The notes below the pieces were generated by a model. It saw nothing but the letters and a program-made list of their open reading frames with translations, was not told where the DNA came from and did not search any database. A stretch of DNA of 55,604 nt from Bordetella ansorpii (lineage in GTDB: Bacteria > Pseudomonadota > Gammaproteobacteria > Burkholderiales > Burkholderiaceae_B), in contig NZ_FKBS01000017.1 of assembly GCF_900078315.1 (NCBI RefSeq), positions 1 to 55,604 of the forward strand. The letters are read 5' to 3'. The translations under genes and the position numbers were made by a program. This document shows, piece by piece, positions 47,188-55,604 of this stretch; positions within the stretch are counted from its first letter, which is position 1, and each line of letters begins with the position of its first letter.

Positions 47188-47802
47188 ATGCCGCCATCCG
47201 CCTTTGCCCGCACCGGGCGCGCCCTGCTGCTGGGCCTGTGCGTGCTGCTGGCCGCGTGCAGCGAACGCTCGGCCGACTGGTCGCTGTACAACGTGCGCGG
47301 GCACCTGCCCGACCTGAAGTTCGCGCTGTCCGGCGCGGGTGGCAAGACCGTCACCAGCGAATCGTTGCGCGGCAAGACGGTGTTGTTGTTCTTCGGCTAC
47401 GCCAGTTGTCCCGACATCTGTCCCACCACCATGGCGCAGTTGAGCAACGTGCTGCAACAACTGGGCGACCAGGCCGGCCAGGTGCGCATCGTGTTCGTCA
47501 GCGTGGACCCGCACCGCGACACCCCGGACATGCTGCAGGCCTACGTGGATGCGTTCAACAAGCAGGCCATCGGCGTCACGGGCACCGAGAAACAGATCGC
47601 CGACCTGGCGCGTCGCTACCGCGTGGCCTATCAGATCGAGAAGCCCCGCGCGGGCGACGGCGCGGACGTGTACGACGTCACGCATAGCCGCGGCGTGTAC
47701 ATCTTCGATGGCCGAGGCCGGGCGCGCCTGCTGGCATCGGATACCGACACCACCGCCGCCATGGTGCATGACCTGAAGCAGTTGCTGACCGAGGCCGGCT
47801 GA
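47188..47802 (+). CDS. Sco1/SenC family copper-handling lipoprotein
   Basis: The 204-residue protein has a lipoprotein signal (LGLCVLLAACSE, lipobox Cys24) and a thioredoxin fold with the Sco copper-binding pair Cys74/Cys78 in GYASCPDICPTTM; the conserved histidine is in DVTHSRG. Sco proteins deliver copper to the CuA site of cytochrome oxidase or act as thiol reductases in the periplasm. GGGAG precedes the ATG. No oxidase gene is in the window. Confidence 0.92.
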   Translation: MPPSAFARTGRALLLGLCVLLAACSERSADWSLYNVRGHLPDLKFALSGAGGKTVTSESLRGKTVLLFFGYASCPDICPTTMAQLSNVLQQLGDQAGQVRIVFVSVDPHRDTPDMLQAYVDAFNKQAIGVTGTEKQIADLARRYRVAYQIEKPRAGDGADVYDVTHSRGVYIFDGRGRARLLASDTDTTAAMVHDLKQLLTEAG

Positions 47803-47993
47803 GACGGAATCCGGAACGGCGCAGTCGTTGCCCCATCGGACAGCCCCTGACCGGGTCGCCACTGGCGACCAACCACACGAACATGACAATCCGGTCTTTG
47901 TACCCGGCCGGCACGCGTTGTTACAGCTTTCGGAGAAACCCCGTGGGTATCATGCGAGCCACGATTCCCTCTCTCTAGGAAAGGAGTACCCGC

Positions 47994-48245
47994 ATGGGCT
48001 TCATCATCATGATCATCGTCGGTTTCATCGTGGGGTTGATCGCCCGCGCCATCATGCCGGGCAAGCAGAGCATGGGCTTCATCCTGACCACGATCCTGGG
48101 TATCGTGGGCTCGGTCGTCGCCGGCTTCCTGGGCCAGTCCCTGGGCTGGTACGCACCGGGCGAACCGGCCGGCTGGATCGCCTCGGTGATCGGCGCGATC
48201 ATCGTGCTGTTCGTGGTGGGCCTGTTCACCAAGAACCGGGGGTGA
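47994..48245 (+). CDS. GlsB/YeaQ/YmgE family stress-response membrane protein
   Basis: The 83-residue protein consists of three hydrophobic helices with glycine-zipper spacing (MGFIIMIIVGFIVGLIARAI, GFILTTILGIVGSVVAGFLG, ASVIGAIIVLFVVGLF), the pattern of the transglycosylase-associated/GlsB family linked to general stress. AGGAAAGGAG lies just before the ATG, and a strong terminator follows. It appears to be a single-gene unit. Confidence 0.9.
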   Translation: MGFIIMIIVGFIVGLIARAIMPGKQSMGFILTTILGIVGSVVAGFLGQSLGWYAPGEPAGWIASVIGAIIVLFVVGLFTKNRG

Positions 48246-48282
48246 TACCCGGCGGCGCGACACGCATCGCGCTGAAAAACAG

Positions 48283-48318
48283 AATGCCGGCAGCTTGCAG
48301 AAGCTGCCGGCATTTTTT
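48283..48318 (+). terminator. Rho-independent terminator after the GlsB-family gene
   Basis: A perfect 14-base-pair stem AATGCCGGCAGCTT/AAGCTGCCGGCATT with a 4-base loop (GCAG) is followed by TTTT, 37 bases after the stop codon. Confidence 0.93.
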
Positions 48319-48439
48319 ATTGCACGTTGGGGCTCGCTCAGGCATCCGTGGCGACGTGCTGCCCGTACGGTGACTGCCAGACAGCGCCGGAGCAAGGAAT
48401 GCGGCATCCGTGGCCGCCGCCCTCGCCTCGCGCCAGACC

Positions 48440-49942
48440 TCAGCCCTGCCCGGCCGGCGCCGCCGCCTGGGTGGGCGTCACCGTATGCTCGCTCCAGCCG
48501 CCGCCCAGCGCCTTGTACAGGCTGATCAGGTTGGACAGGCGTTGCAGGCGGGTATTGATCAACGTCTGTTGGGCGGAATACAGCGAACGCTGCGAATCCA
48601 GCACGGTCAGGTAGTTGTCGATGCCCAGCTCGAATCGCTGCTGCGACAGCTTGTACGCACGCTGGCTGGCCTCGACCAGTTGGCGTTGCGACGCGATCTG
48701 CTCGTCCAGGGTGCCACGTCCGGCCAGCGCATCGGAGACCTCGCGGAAGCCGGACTGGATGGCGCGCTCGTAATTGGCGATCTCGATGCGCTTCTGCAGC
48801 TTCGCCACGTCCAGGTTGGCCAGCAATGAACCGCCCGCGAAGATCGGCACCGTGATCTGCGGCGCGAAGCTCCAGGCGCCCGAGCCGCCCTCGAACAGGC
48901 CGCCCAGCGAGGCGCTGGCGGTGCCGGCGCTGCCCGTCAGGCTGATGCTGGGGAAGAACGCCGCCCGCGCCGCGCCGATGTTGGCGTTGGCGCCTTGCAG
49001 CACGTGCTCGGCGGCGCGGATGTCCGGACGCCGCGTCAGCAGGTCGGACGGCGTGCCGGCCGGCAGGTCGATCGGCATCATGTCGTCGGGCAAGGGCTGC
49101 ACGTGATCGAGCTGGGGCGCCAGTTCGGCGGGAATGGGCTGGCCGATCAGCAGCGTCAGCGCGTTGCGGTCTTGCGCCACCAATCGCGTGTATTGCGACA
49201 GGTTGCTCTCGGCCGTGCGCAGCGCGATCTCGGCCTGGCTCATGTCCAGATCCGTGGCCACGCCCAGGTCAAAGCTCTGCTTCGTCAGGTCGTAGGACTC
49301 TTTCTGCGCCTTGTGCGTGTCGCGCGTCAGACCCAGCAGTTCCTGGTCGGCCCGCAGCGTCAGGTAGGCATTGGCGGTTTCGGAGACCAGGCTCAGTTGC
49401 GTGGCGATGCGGGTTTCATCCTGCGCCAGGTAGGTCTGCAGGGCCTGTTCACTGAGGCTGCGGATGCGGCCGAACAGGTCCAGCTCCCACGCCGAGGTTG
49501 CCACGCCCACCTGATAGGTGCGGCTGATGGTGGCCTCGCCCGTGCGGCTGAGGTCGGCCGGCGAACGCGAGACGTCGGCCGTGCCCGCCACACCCACGGA
49601 CGGCAGCAGGTCGGCGCGCTGGATGCGGTATTGCGCGCGCGCCACCTCGACGTTCAGCGCGGCCACGCGCATGTCGCGGTTGTCGGCCAGCGCCAGCTGG
49701 ATCAACTGCTGCAGCACGGGATCGCGGAAGAAGTCGCGCCAGCCCACGTCGCCGGCGGCCTGCACCGGCGCGACGCCCTGCACCCGCGTGTTCTGGGTGG
49801 GCTGGCGATCATAGGCCGGGCCGGTGGGATAGGCGGCGTCGACCGGCGCCACGGGACGTTCGTAGGTAGGCGCCAGCGAGCAACCCGCCAGGGCCGCCAC
49901 CAGCAGCGCGCCGGACAGGGGTTTCAGAGCGATGCGCATCAT
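48440..49942 (-). CDS. Outer-membrane efflux channel, NodT/OprM family lipoprotein
   Basis: The 500-residue protein has a lipoprotein signal ([20 protein letters not shown]) and two tandem OEP repeats (for example [20 protein letters not shown] and [20 protein letters not shown]), the pattern of TolC-like trimeric channels of the OprM class. Its start overlaps the RND transporter stop by 4 bases, and ATGATG offers two adjacent starts. It completes a three-gene efflux pump comparable to MexAB-OprM or the Achromobacter AxyABM type. Exact orthology was not determined. Confidence 0.94.
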   Translation of the reverse strand: MMRIALKPLSGALLVAALAGCSLAPTYERPVAPVDAAYPTGPAYDRQPTQNTRVQGVAPVQAAGDVGWRDFFRDPVLQQLIQLALADNRDMRVAALNVEVARAQYRIQRADLLPSVGVAGTADVSRSPADLSRTGEATISRTYQVGVATSAWELDLFGRIRSLSEQALQTYLAQDETRIATQLSLVSETANAYLTLRADQELLGLTRDTHKAQKESYDLTKQSFDLGVATDLDMSQAEIALRTAESNLSQYTRLVAQDRNALTLLIGQPIPAELAPQLDHVQPLPDDMMPIDLPAGTPSDLLTRRPDIRAAEHVLQGANANIGAARAAFFPSISLTGSAGTASASLGGLFEGGSGAWSFAPQITVPIFAGGSLLANLDVAKLQKRIEIANYERAIQSGFREVSDALAGRGTLDEQIASQRQLVEASQRAYKLSQQRFELGIDNYLTVLDSQRSLYSAQQTLINTRLQRLSNLISLYKALGGGWSEHTVTPTQAAAPAGQG

Positions 49943-52900
49943 GCCTGGCCTCCGTTGGACGAACCGACCGAGGTGTCGTGGCCGCCATTGTGCGGGGGCT
50001 CTTCGCTTTCGCTCATGCGCTTGACGCGGAACAGACGGAGCATGGTCACAAAGAACAGGGGGACGAAGAAGATGGCCAGGAAAGTGCCGGTCAGCATGCC
50101 GCCGATCACGCCCGTACCGATGGCGTTCTGGCTGCCCGAACCCGCACCCGTGGCGATGGCCAGGGGCACCACGCCCAGGATGAAAGCCAGCGAGGTCATC
50201 AGGATGGGACGCAGGCGCTGGCGTGCCGCGTGCACGGCGGCCTCGGCCAGCGAGGCTCCTTTCTCGAAGTGCTCCTTGGCGAATTCCACGATAAGAATCG
50301 CGTTCTTTGCCGCAAGCCCCACGGTAGTCAACAGCCCCACCTGGAAGTACACGTCGTTGGAGAGCCCTCGCAACGCGGTCGCCAACAGCGTACCGACGAC
50401 CCCCAGCGGCACCACCAGCATCACCGCGGTGGGAATGCTCCAGCTTTCATACAGCGCCGCCAGGCACAGGAACACCACGATCAGCGAAATGGCGTAGAGC
50501 GCGGGCGCCTGCGCCCCGGACATGCGCTCTTCGAACGACAGGCCCGTCCATTCGTAGCCGATGCCCGCGGGCAGGGTCTTGGCGATGCGTTCCACTTCGG
50601 CCATAGCCTCGCCCGAACTGTAGCCCGGCGCGGCCTGGCCCTGCACGTTGTACGACGGCACGCCGTTGTAGCGGTTCAGCTTCTGCGAGCCGTAGGTCCA
50701 ATCGGCCGTGGCGAACGACGAGAACGGCACCATCTGCCCTTCGGTGTTGCGCACGTACCATTTGCCGAGGTCTTCCGGCAGCATGCGCGCCGTGGCGTCG
50801 CCCTGCAGGTAGACCCTCTTGACGCGGCCGCGGTCGATGAAGTCGTTGACGTACGAACCGCCCCACGCGATGGACAGCGTGCTGTTGATCTCGGAAATGG
50901 AGACCCCCAGCGCGCGCGCCTTCTCGCGGTCGATGTTCAACTGGTACTGGGGCGCATCCTCGATGCCGTTGGGCCGCACGGCCACCAGCATCGGGCTTTT
51001 CATGGCTTCGCCCAGCAACTGGTTGCGCGCCTTCAGCAACTGATCGTGGCCCAGGCCGGCCTCGTCCTTCAACTGGAAGTCGAAGCCCGTGGCGTTGCCC
51101 AGTTCCATCACGGAAGGCGGCGCGAACACGGCGATCTGCGCGTCGCGCAGGTTCTTGGCGAAGTACGCGTTGGCGCGTCCCGCCACGGCCTGGGCGCGCT
51201 GGTCGGCGTCGGGACGCTTTTCCCAGTCGCGTAGACGCACGAACATGATGGCGGCGTTCTGGCCCCGGCCGCCGAAGTTGAAGCCGGACACCATGAACAC
51301 GGACTGCACGCTGGCCTTCTCGTCTTCCAGCAGGTAGCGTTGCGCCTGCTCGATGGTCTGGCGCGTGCGCTCGGCCGTGGCGCCGGGAGGCGCCTGCACC
51401 TGGGCGAACAGGATGCCCTGGTCTTCCTCGGGCAGGAACGCCGTGGGAATGCGCGTGAACAGCCAGGCCATGCCGATCAGGATCAGCACGTAGATCAGCA
51501 GCAGGCGCTTGGTGCGGCCCAGGCTGCGCGACACGGTGTTGGCGTAGCCGTTGCTGGCGCGGTCGAAGTTGCGGTTGAACCAGCCGAAGAACCCGCGGCG
51601 CGTGCCGTGGCCATGCTTGGGCTTGAGGATGGTGGCGCACAGGGCCGGCGTGAACACGATGGCCACGACCACCGACAGTACCATCGAGGACACGATGGTG
51701 ATCGAGAACTGGCGATAGATGACGCCCGTGGAACCGCCGAAGAACGCCATCGGCACGAACACGGCGGACAGCACCATGGCGATGCCCACCAGCGCGCCGG
51801 TGATCTGCTCCATGGACTTGCGTGTCGCCTGCTTGGGCGACAAGCCCTCTTCCTCCATCACCCGCTCGACGTTCTCGACCACCACGATGGCATCGTCCAC
51901 CAGCAGGCCGATGGCCAGCACCATGCCGAACATGGTGAGCGTGTTGATGGAGTATCCGAAGGCGGCCAGCACCGCGAACGTGCCCAGCAGCACCACCGGC
52001 ACGGCCATGGTGGGAATCAGCGTGGCCCGGAAGTTCTGCAGGAACAGGTACATCACCAGGAACACGAGGATGATGGCCTCGACCAGGGTATGCACCACGC
52101 CCTCGATGGACAGGCTGACGAACGGCGTGGTGTCGTACGGATACACGACGTCCATGCCCGGCGGGAAGAACGGCTTCAGGCGGTCGATGGTGGCGCGCAC
52201 GTTGTCGACCGTGTCCAGCGCATTGGCGCCGGGGGCCAGCTTGATGGCCAGGCCCGAGGCCGGCCTGCCGTTGTAGGCGCTGTCGATGGCGTAGGTCTGC
52301 GGCCCCAGTTCGATCCTGGCCACGTCGGACAGGCGCACGCGCGAGCCGTCGGTGTTGACCTTCAGCAGGATGCGGCCGAACTGCTCGGGCGTCGTCAGGC
52401 GCGACGGCCCGATGACGGTGGCGTTGAGCTGCTGGCCGCGCACGGCCGGCAAGCCGCCGACCTGGCCCGAGGACACCTGGACGTTCTGCTCTTCGATCGC
52501 CGTGGTGACGTCAGGCGCCGTCAGGCTGTAGTTGACCAGTTTGTCCGGATCCAGCCAGATACGCATGGCGTACGACGAACCGAACAGCTGGAAGTCGCCC
52601 ACGCCCTGCGTTCGGCTGATGGGATCCTGCACGTACGAGGCGACGTAGTCGGAGATGTCCGCGCGCGTCAGGTTGGGGTTGCTGGACACGAAGCCCGCGA
52701 CGATCAGGAAGTTCTTGGTCGCCTTGGTGATGCGGATACCCTGCTGCTGCACCTCGAGCGGCAACTGCGGTTGCGCCACCGCCAGCTTGTTCTGCACCTG
52801 CACCTGCGCGATGTCGGGGCTGGTGCCCTGGCGGAACGTGAGCGTGATGCTCATGCTGCCGTCGGAGTTGCTTTCGGAAGAGATGTACTGCAGTCCGTCC

Positions 52901-53115
52901 AGGCCGTTCATCTGCTGCTCGATGACCTGCACCACCGTGTCCTGCACGGTCTGCGCCGAGGCGCCGGGATAGGTCACCTGCACCTGGATGGAGGGCGGCG
53001 CGATGTTCGGATACTGCGCCACCGGCAACGACATGATGGACAGCAGGCCCGCCAGCATCAATACGATGGCGATGACCCATGCGAACACGGGCCTGTCGAT
53101 GAAAAACTTGGCCAT
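49939..53115 (-). CDS. RND multidrug efflux transporter, HAE1/AcrB family
   Basis: The 1058-residue inner-membrane pump has 12 membrane helices and two large periplasmic loops. Diagnostic sequences are [20 protein letters not shown] at the start, the proton-relay pair of aspartates in [20 protein letters not shown] (about 400-415), and [20 protein letters not shown] near the C-terminus. These place it in the hydrophobic/amphiphilic drug efflux family. It starts 16 bases after the adaptor gene and overlaps the channel gene. Substrates cannot be read from sequence. Confidence 0.96.
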   Translation of the reverse strand: MAKFFIDRPVFAWVIAIVLMLAGLLSIMSLPVAQYPNIAPPSIQVQVTYPGASAQTVQDTVVQVIEQQMNGLDGLQYISSESNSDGSMSITLTFRQGTSPDIAQVQVQNKLAVAQPQLPLEVQQQGIRITKATKNFLIVAGFVSSNPNLTRADISDYVASYVQDPISRTQGVGDFQLFGSSYAMRIWLDPDKLVNYSLTAPDVTTAIEEQNVQVSSGQVGGLPAVRGQQLNATVIGPSRLTTPEQFGRILLKVNTDGSRVRLSDVARIELGPQTYAIDSAYNGRPASGLAIKLAPGANALDTVDNVRATIDRLKPFFPPGMDVVYPYDTTPFVSLSIEGVVHTLVEAIILVFLVMYLFLQNFRATLIPTMAVPVVLLGTFAVLAAFGYSINTLTMFGMVLAIGLLVDDAIVVVENVERVMEEEGLSPKQATRKSMEQITGALVGIAMVLSAVFVPMAFFGGSTGVIYRQFSITIVSSMVLSVVVAIVFTPALCATILKPKHGHGTRRGFFGWFNRNFDRASNGYANTVSRSLGRTKRLLLIYVLILIGMAWLFTRIPTAFLPEEDQGILFAQVQAPPGATAERTRQTIEQAQRYLLEDEKASVQSVFMVSGFNFGGRGQNAAIMFVRLRDWEKRPDADQRAQAVAGRANAYFAKNLRDAQIAVFAPPSVMELGNATGFDFQLKDEAGLGHDQLLKARNQLLGEAMKSPMLVAVRPNGIEDAPQYQLNIDREKARALGVSISEINSTLSIAWGGSYVNDFIDRGRVKRVYLQGDATARMLPEDLGKWYVRNTEGQMVPFSSFATADWTYGSQKLNRYNGVPSYNVQGQAAPGYSSGEAMAEVERIAKTLPAGIGYEWTGLSFEERMSGAQAPALYAISLIVVFLCLAALYESWSIPTAVMLVVPLGVVGTLLATALRGLSNDVYFQVGLLTTVGLAAKNAILIVEFAKEHFEKGASLAEAAVHAARQRLRPILMTSLAFILGVVPLAIATGAGSGSQNAIGTGVIGGMLTGTFLAIFFVPLFFVTMLRLFRVKRMSESEEPPHNGGHDTSVGSSNGGQA

Positions 53116-53131
53116 GCGCTAAGGCTCCGTG

Positions 53132-54346
53132 TTATTTCGCTTGGGGCGCGGCGGGCTGGGCGCCCGGTGCGGCAGGCGCCTGGCCCGGCTGCGCGGGCGG
53201 CGTCCACTCGGCGGCGTTGACTTCGACGCCGGGGCGGGCCTGCTGCAGGCCTTCGACGATGACCTTGTCACCCGGCTTGACGCCATCGGTGACCAGCCAT
53301 TGGTCGCCGACCGCGCGATCGGCCTTCAGCGTGCGCTGCTCGACCTTGTTCTCGGCGTTGACCACCAGCGCGGTGGGCTCGCCGCGCGGGCTGCGCGTGA
53401 CGCCGCGCTGCGGCACCAGCAGGCCCTCGGGCGCCACGCCCTCGGCCAGCCGCGCGCGCACGTACATGCCGGGCAGCAACTGGCGGTCGGGATTGGGGAA
53501 CACCGCGCGCACCACTACCGAACCGGTGGTGGGATCGACGGTGACTTCCGAGAACTGCAGCTTGCCGGTCTGCTTGTAGCGGGTGCCGTCCTCGAGCGTG
53601 AGCGTGACTTCGGCGGCCTGCTCGCCGCCGCTCTGCTTGAGCATGCCGCTGGCCAGCGCGTTCTTCAGGCGCAGCAACTGCACGCTGGACTGCGCGACGT
53701 CGACGTAGATGGGATCGATCTGCTGCACCGTGGCGATGGGCGAGGTCTGGTTGGCCGTGACCAGCGCGCCTTCGGTGACGGCCGAACGGCCGATGATGCC
53801 GTTGATGGGCGACAGCACCTTGGTGTAGACCAGATTGATGCGGGCGGTGTCCAGCGCGGCCTTGGCCGATTGCACGTCGGCGGCGGCCTGATCGCGCGCC
53901 GCGACGGCGTCATCGTAGGTCTGGCGGCTGACGGCGCGGCTTTCGGCCAGCGGCTTGTAGCGCTGCACCAGCAGCACGGCGGTGCGCGCCTGGGCTTCGG
54001 CGCGCGCCAGGGCGGCCTTGCTGCTGTCGTATTGCGCCTGGTAGAGCGCGGGATCGATCTGATAGAGCTGCTGCTGGGCCTTGACCTCGCCGCCTTCGGT
54101 GAACAGGCGCTTCTGCAGGATGCCGTTGACCTGCGGACGCACTTCCGCACTGCGGAAGGCCGAGGTGCGGCCCGGCAACTCGGTGAACAGCGACACTTGC
54201 TGGGTCTTGAGCGTGACCACGCCGACCTGCGGCTTGGCCGCCGGCCCCTGCTGCTGTTCCTGCTTGCCGCACGCGGCGAGGCTGACCGCCAGTGCCGTCA
54301 CTGCCAGCGCGCAGGCGCCGCGCGAGACCAGATCATTCTTCTTCAT
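53132..54346 (-). CDS. Efflux periplasmic adaptor, AcrA/MexA family lipoprotein
   Basis: The membrane-fusion protein bridges the RND pump and the outer-membrane channel. From the ATG at 54346 it has 404 residues: a lipoprotein signal (LAVTALAVSLAACGKQ, lipobox Cys26), a split lipoyl-like domain (SAEVRPQVNGILQKRLFTEG and YTKVLSPINGIIGRSAVTEG), a coiled-coil hairpin between them, and beta-barrel and membrane-proximal domains; the C-terminus is Pro/Ala/Gln-rich. Longer frames upstream lack a signal peptide at the N-terminus. It is first in the operon; no regulator gene is next to it in this window. Confidence 0.95.
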   Translation of the reverse strand: MKKNDLVSRGACALAVTALAVSLAACGKQEQQQGPAAKPQVGVVTLKTQQVSLFTELPGRTSAFRSAEVRPQVNGILQKRLFTEGGEVKAQQQLYQIDPALYQAQYDSSKAALARAEAQARTAVLLVQRYKPLAESRAVSRQTYDDAVAARDQAAADVQSAKAALDTARINLVYTKVLSPINGIIGRSAVTEGALVTANQTSPIATVQQIDPIYVDVAQSSVQLLRLKNALASGMLKQSGGEQAAEVTLTLEDGTRYKQTGKLQFSEVTVDPTTGSVVVRAVFPNPDRQLLPGMYVRARLAEGVAPEGLLVPQRGVTRSPRGEPTALVVNAENKVEQRTLKADRAVGDQWLVTDGVKPGDKVIVEGLQQARPGVEVNAAEWTPPAQPGQAPAAPGAQPAAPQAK

Positions 54347-54715
54347 ACGATGCATTCCCGGATCATTGACACACCACACCCGCCGTTGCCGGCGAGCTGG
54401 GAGAGTTGAAGTCGCGATGCCCGCAGCAGCGGCATGCTGCGGCGCAATAAAACCGCCATTGTGCGCTATTTCCTTGACCAGAAACAAAGAAATGCAAAGA
54501 AAACTCTGTTCCAGTCACGGGACAATCGGCGCGGGTTACCTGCATGGACGGCACACTGCTAGACCGCAAGGCAGGCGGCAGAGTTCCGATTCACGCACGG
54601 AATCGCGCACCGCGGCGCAATAGCCCGCAAGAATACGCTTGGCACGTGGCAAGTTAACTGGCGAGAAACAGGCTGAAATAAGTGTTGCTAAGTGCGTTGA
54701 TCGGTTGGCGGGCGC
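54347..54715. promoter_or_regulatory. Efflux operon upstream region with inverted repeat
   Basis: This 369-base gap contains the efflux operon promoter region. A 22-base inverted repeat, CCGCAGCA-GCGGCA-TGCTGCGG at 54421-54442, lies 75-96 bases upstream of the adaptor ATG and is a candidate operator for a TetR/AcrR- or MarR-type repressor encoded elsewhere, or an RNA hairpin. No gene is seen; the right part (54560-54715) shows nothing I can name. Confidence 0.5.
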
Positions 54716-55447
54716 TCAGAAGCGCTCGTCGTCGCGCAGATAGCGCCATTGGCCGGGCGGCAGATCGCCCAGTTGCACGTTGCCGATGCGCACGCGCTTC
54801 AGGCCCACCACCTTCAGGCCCACCAGTTCGCACATGCGGCGGATCTGGCGCTTCTTGCCCTCGCGCAGGATGAAGCGCAACTGGTCTTCGTTCTGCCAGC
54901 GCACCTGCGCCTGGCGCAGGGGCTTGCCGTCCAGCGACAGGCCGTGATTGAGCAGCGCCAGGCCGTTCTCGGCCAGCCGGCCCTGCACGCGCACCAGGTA
55001 TTCCTTCTCGACCGAAGAGTCCTCGCCGATCAGCATCTTGGCGACGCGGCCGTCCTGGGTCAGCACCAAGAGGCCCTGCGAGTCGATGTCCAGGCGGCCG
55101 GCGGCAGCCAGGCCCATCAGGTGGGCCCGGTCGAAGCGGCGCGGCGAACGGTCGCCCGCATAGCGCGAGGCGGCCTGCACCAGCGCGACCGCGGGCGTGT
55201 AGCCTTTCTCGGCCTGGCCCGACACGTAGCCCACGGGTTTGTTCAGCAGCACGGTCACCCGGGCCGTCTGGCGCGCCTGGGCGGCGCGCTCGAGCGTGAT
55301 CGCCTGGTTGGGAAAGGCGCGCGCGCCCAGCTCGGACACCACTTCGCCGTCGACACGGACCCAGCCCCGTTCGATATAGGCATCGGCCTCGCGCCGCGAG
55401 CAGAGCCCGCGCTCGGACATCAGTTTGGAGATACGCACTTTTTCCAT
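54716..55447 (-). CDS. rluF: RluF-like 23S rRNA pseudouridine synthase (RsuA/RluB/E/F family)
   Basis: The 243-residue enzyme has an N-terminal S4 RNA-binding domain ([20 protein letters not shown]) and a pseudouridine synthase domain with catalytic Asp120 in [10 protein letters not shown], plus [20 protein letters not shown] near the end. It most resembles RluF in the segments [16 protein letters not shown] and WRYLRDDE. The ATG at 55447 gives [10 protein letters not shown], the family start; the upstream frame to 55480 adds 11 non-conserved residues. The exact target uridine is not provable from sequence. Confidence 0.88.
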   Translation of the reverse strand: MEKVRISKLMSERGLCSRREADAYIERGWVRVDGEVVSELGARAFPNQAITLERAAQARQTARVTVLLNKPVGYVSGQAEKGYTPAVALVQAASRYAGDRSPRRFDRAHLMGLAAAGRLDIDSQGLLVLTQDGRVAKMLIGEDSSVEKEYLVRVQGRLAENGLALLNHGLSLDGKPLRQAQVRWQNEDQLRFILREGKKRQIRRMCELVGLKVVGLKRVRIGNVQLGDLPPGQWRYLRDDERF

Positions 55448-55554
55448 GGGGCGGTATTGTAGTCGCAGGGACGAACGCATTCGTGGGGCCGGATGGCCCC
55501 GCGCGCCGGGCGTCCGACGGCCCCGATGCCGTGCGGCTTGGCATAATGCTGCCC

Positions 55555-55604
55555 ATGAAGATTCCTTGCCCCACCAGCAGGCTCGGCTGGCAGGCCGGGC
55601 CCCC
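55555..55604 (+). CDS. Possible gene start cut by the right edge
   Basis: An ATG at 55555 opens a frame ([16 protein letters not shown]) that stays open to the window end. A -10-like CATAAT lies 8 bases upstream of the ATG, which would imply an almost leaderless message, and there is no ribosome binding site. The visible 16 codons are too few to identify it. Confidence 0.25.
   Translation, partial: MKIPCPTSRLGWQAGP

Overview
The window looks like chromosomal DNA of a motile betaproteobacterium of the Alcaligenaceae (Bordetella/Achromobacter type). This rests on the high G+C background, the flhDC-motAB-cheAW flagellar order, the aceE-aceF-lpdA pyruvate dehydrogenase cluster with lipoyl-bearing E3, and the family resemblance of the proteins. 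The species is an inference. No database search was possible.

Layout. 1-7117 (minus strand): a flagellar master/motility/chemotaxis run, flhD-flhC-motA-motB-receiver protein-cheA-cheW-MCP; the MCP runs off the left edge. 7518-9305 (plus): fliA and fliC, fliC with a textbook sigma-28 promoter and a strong terminator. 9569-15928 (plus): a lower-G+C glycosylation locus holding a 1745-residue multi-domain glycosyltransferase/methyltransferase, a small methyltransferase and a YjfB-type motility protein; flagellin is the obvious candidate substrate. 16263-33320 (minus): a tightly packed 12-gene operon. 33711-39939 (minus): lpdA, aceF, aceE. 40233-45807 (plus): a PAS histidine kinase, a FixJ-like regulator and folD, each overlapping the next by 4 bases, then prlC. 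45870-47032 (minus): a low-G+C two-gene unit with a HEPN-type motif and an operator-like palindrome. 47188-48245 (plus): a Sco/SenC lipoprotein and a GlsB/YeaQ membrane protein. 48440-54346 (minus): a tripartite RND efflux operon. 54716-55447 (minus): an RluF-like pseudouridine synthase. A possible gene start lies at the right edge.

The most unusual part is 16263-33320. It starts with srfA, srfB and srfC (membrane protein, actin/Hsp70-fold ATPase, dynamin-like GTPase). It continues with a membrane protein of unknown family and an exported von Willebrand A protein resembling the periplasmic half of the type VI secretion kinase PpkA. Next come an ABC ATPase, a MacB/LolE-type permease, a formylglycine-generating-enzyme-fold protein and two lipoproteins, matching TagT, TagS, TagR and TagQ in kind and order. 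It ends with a second SrfA-like membrane protein carrying its own vWA domain and an EcsC protein. No type VI secretion structural gene, kinase or phosphatase domain is present. I infer an envelope-spanning sensory/trafficking machine in which a Tag-like module is coupled to SrfABC nucleotide switches instead of to threonine phosphorylation.

The flagellar genes form the usual hierarchy: FlhDC at the top, FliA for late genes, the stator MotAB, chemotaxis signalling, flagellin and its probable decoration enzymes. The srf operon sits directly beside this regulon.
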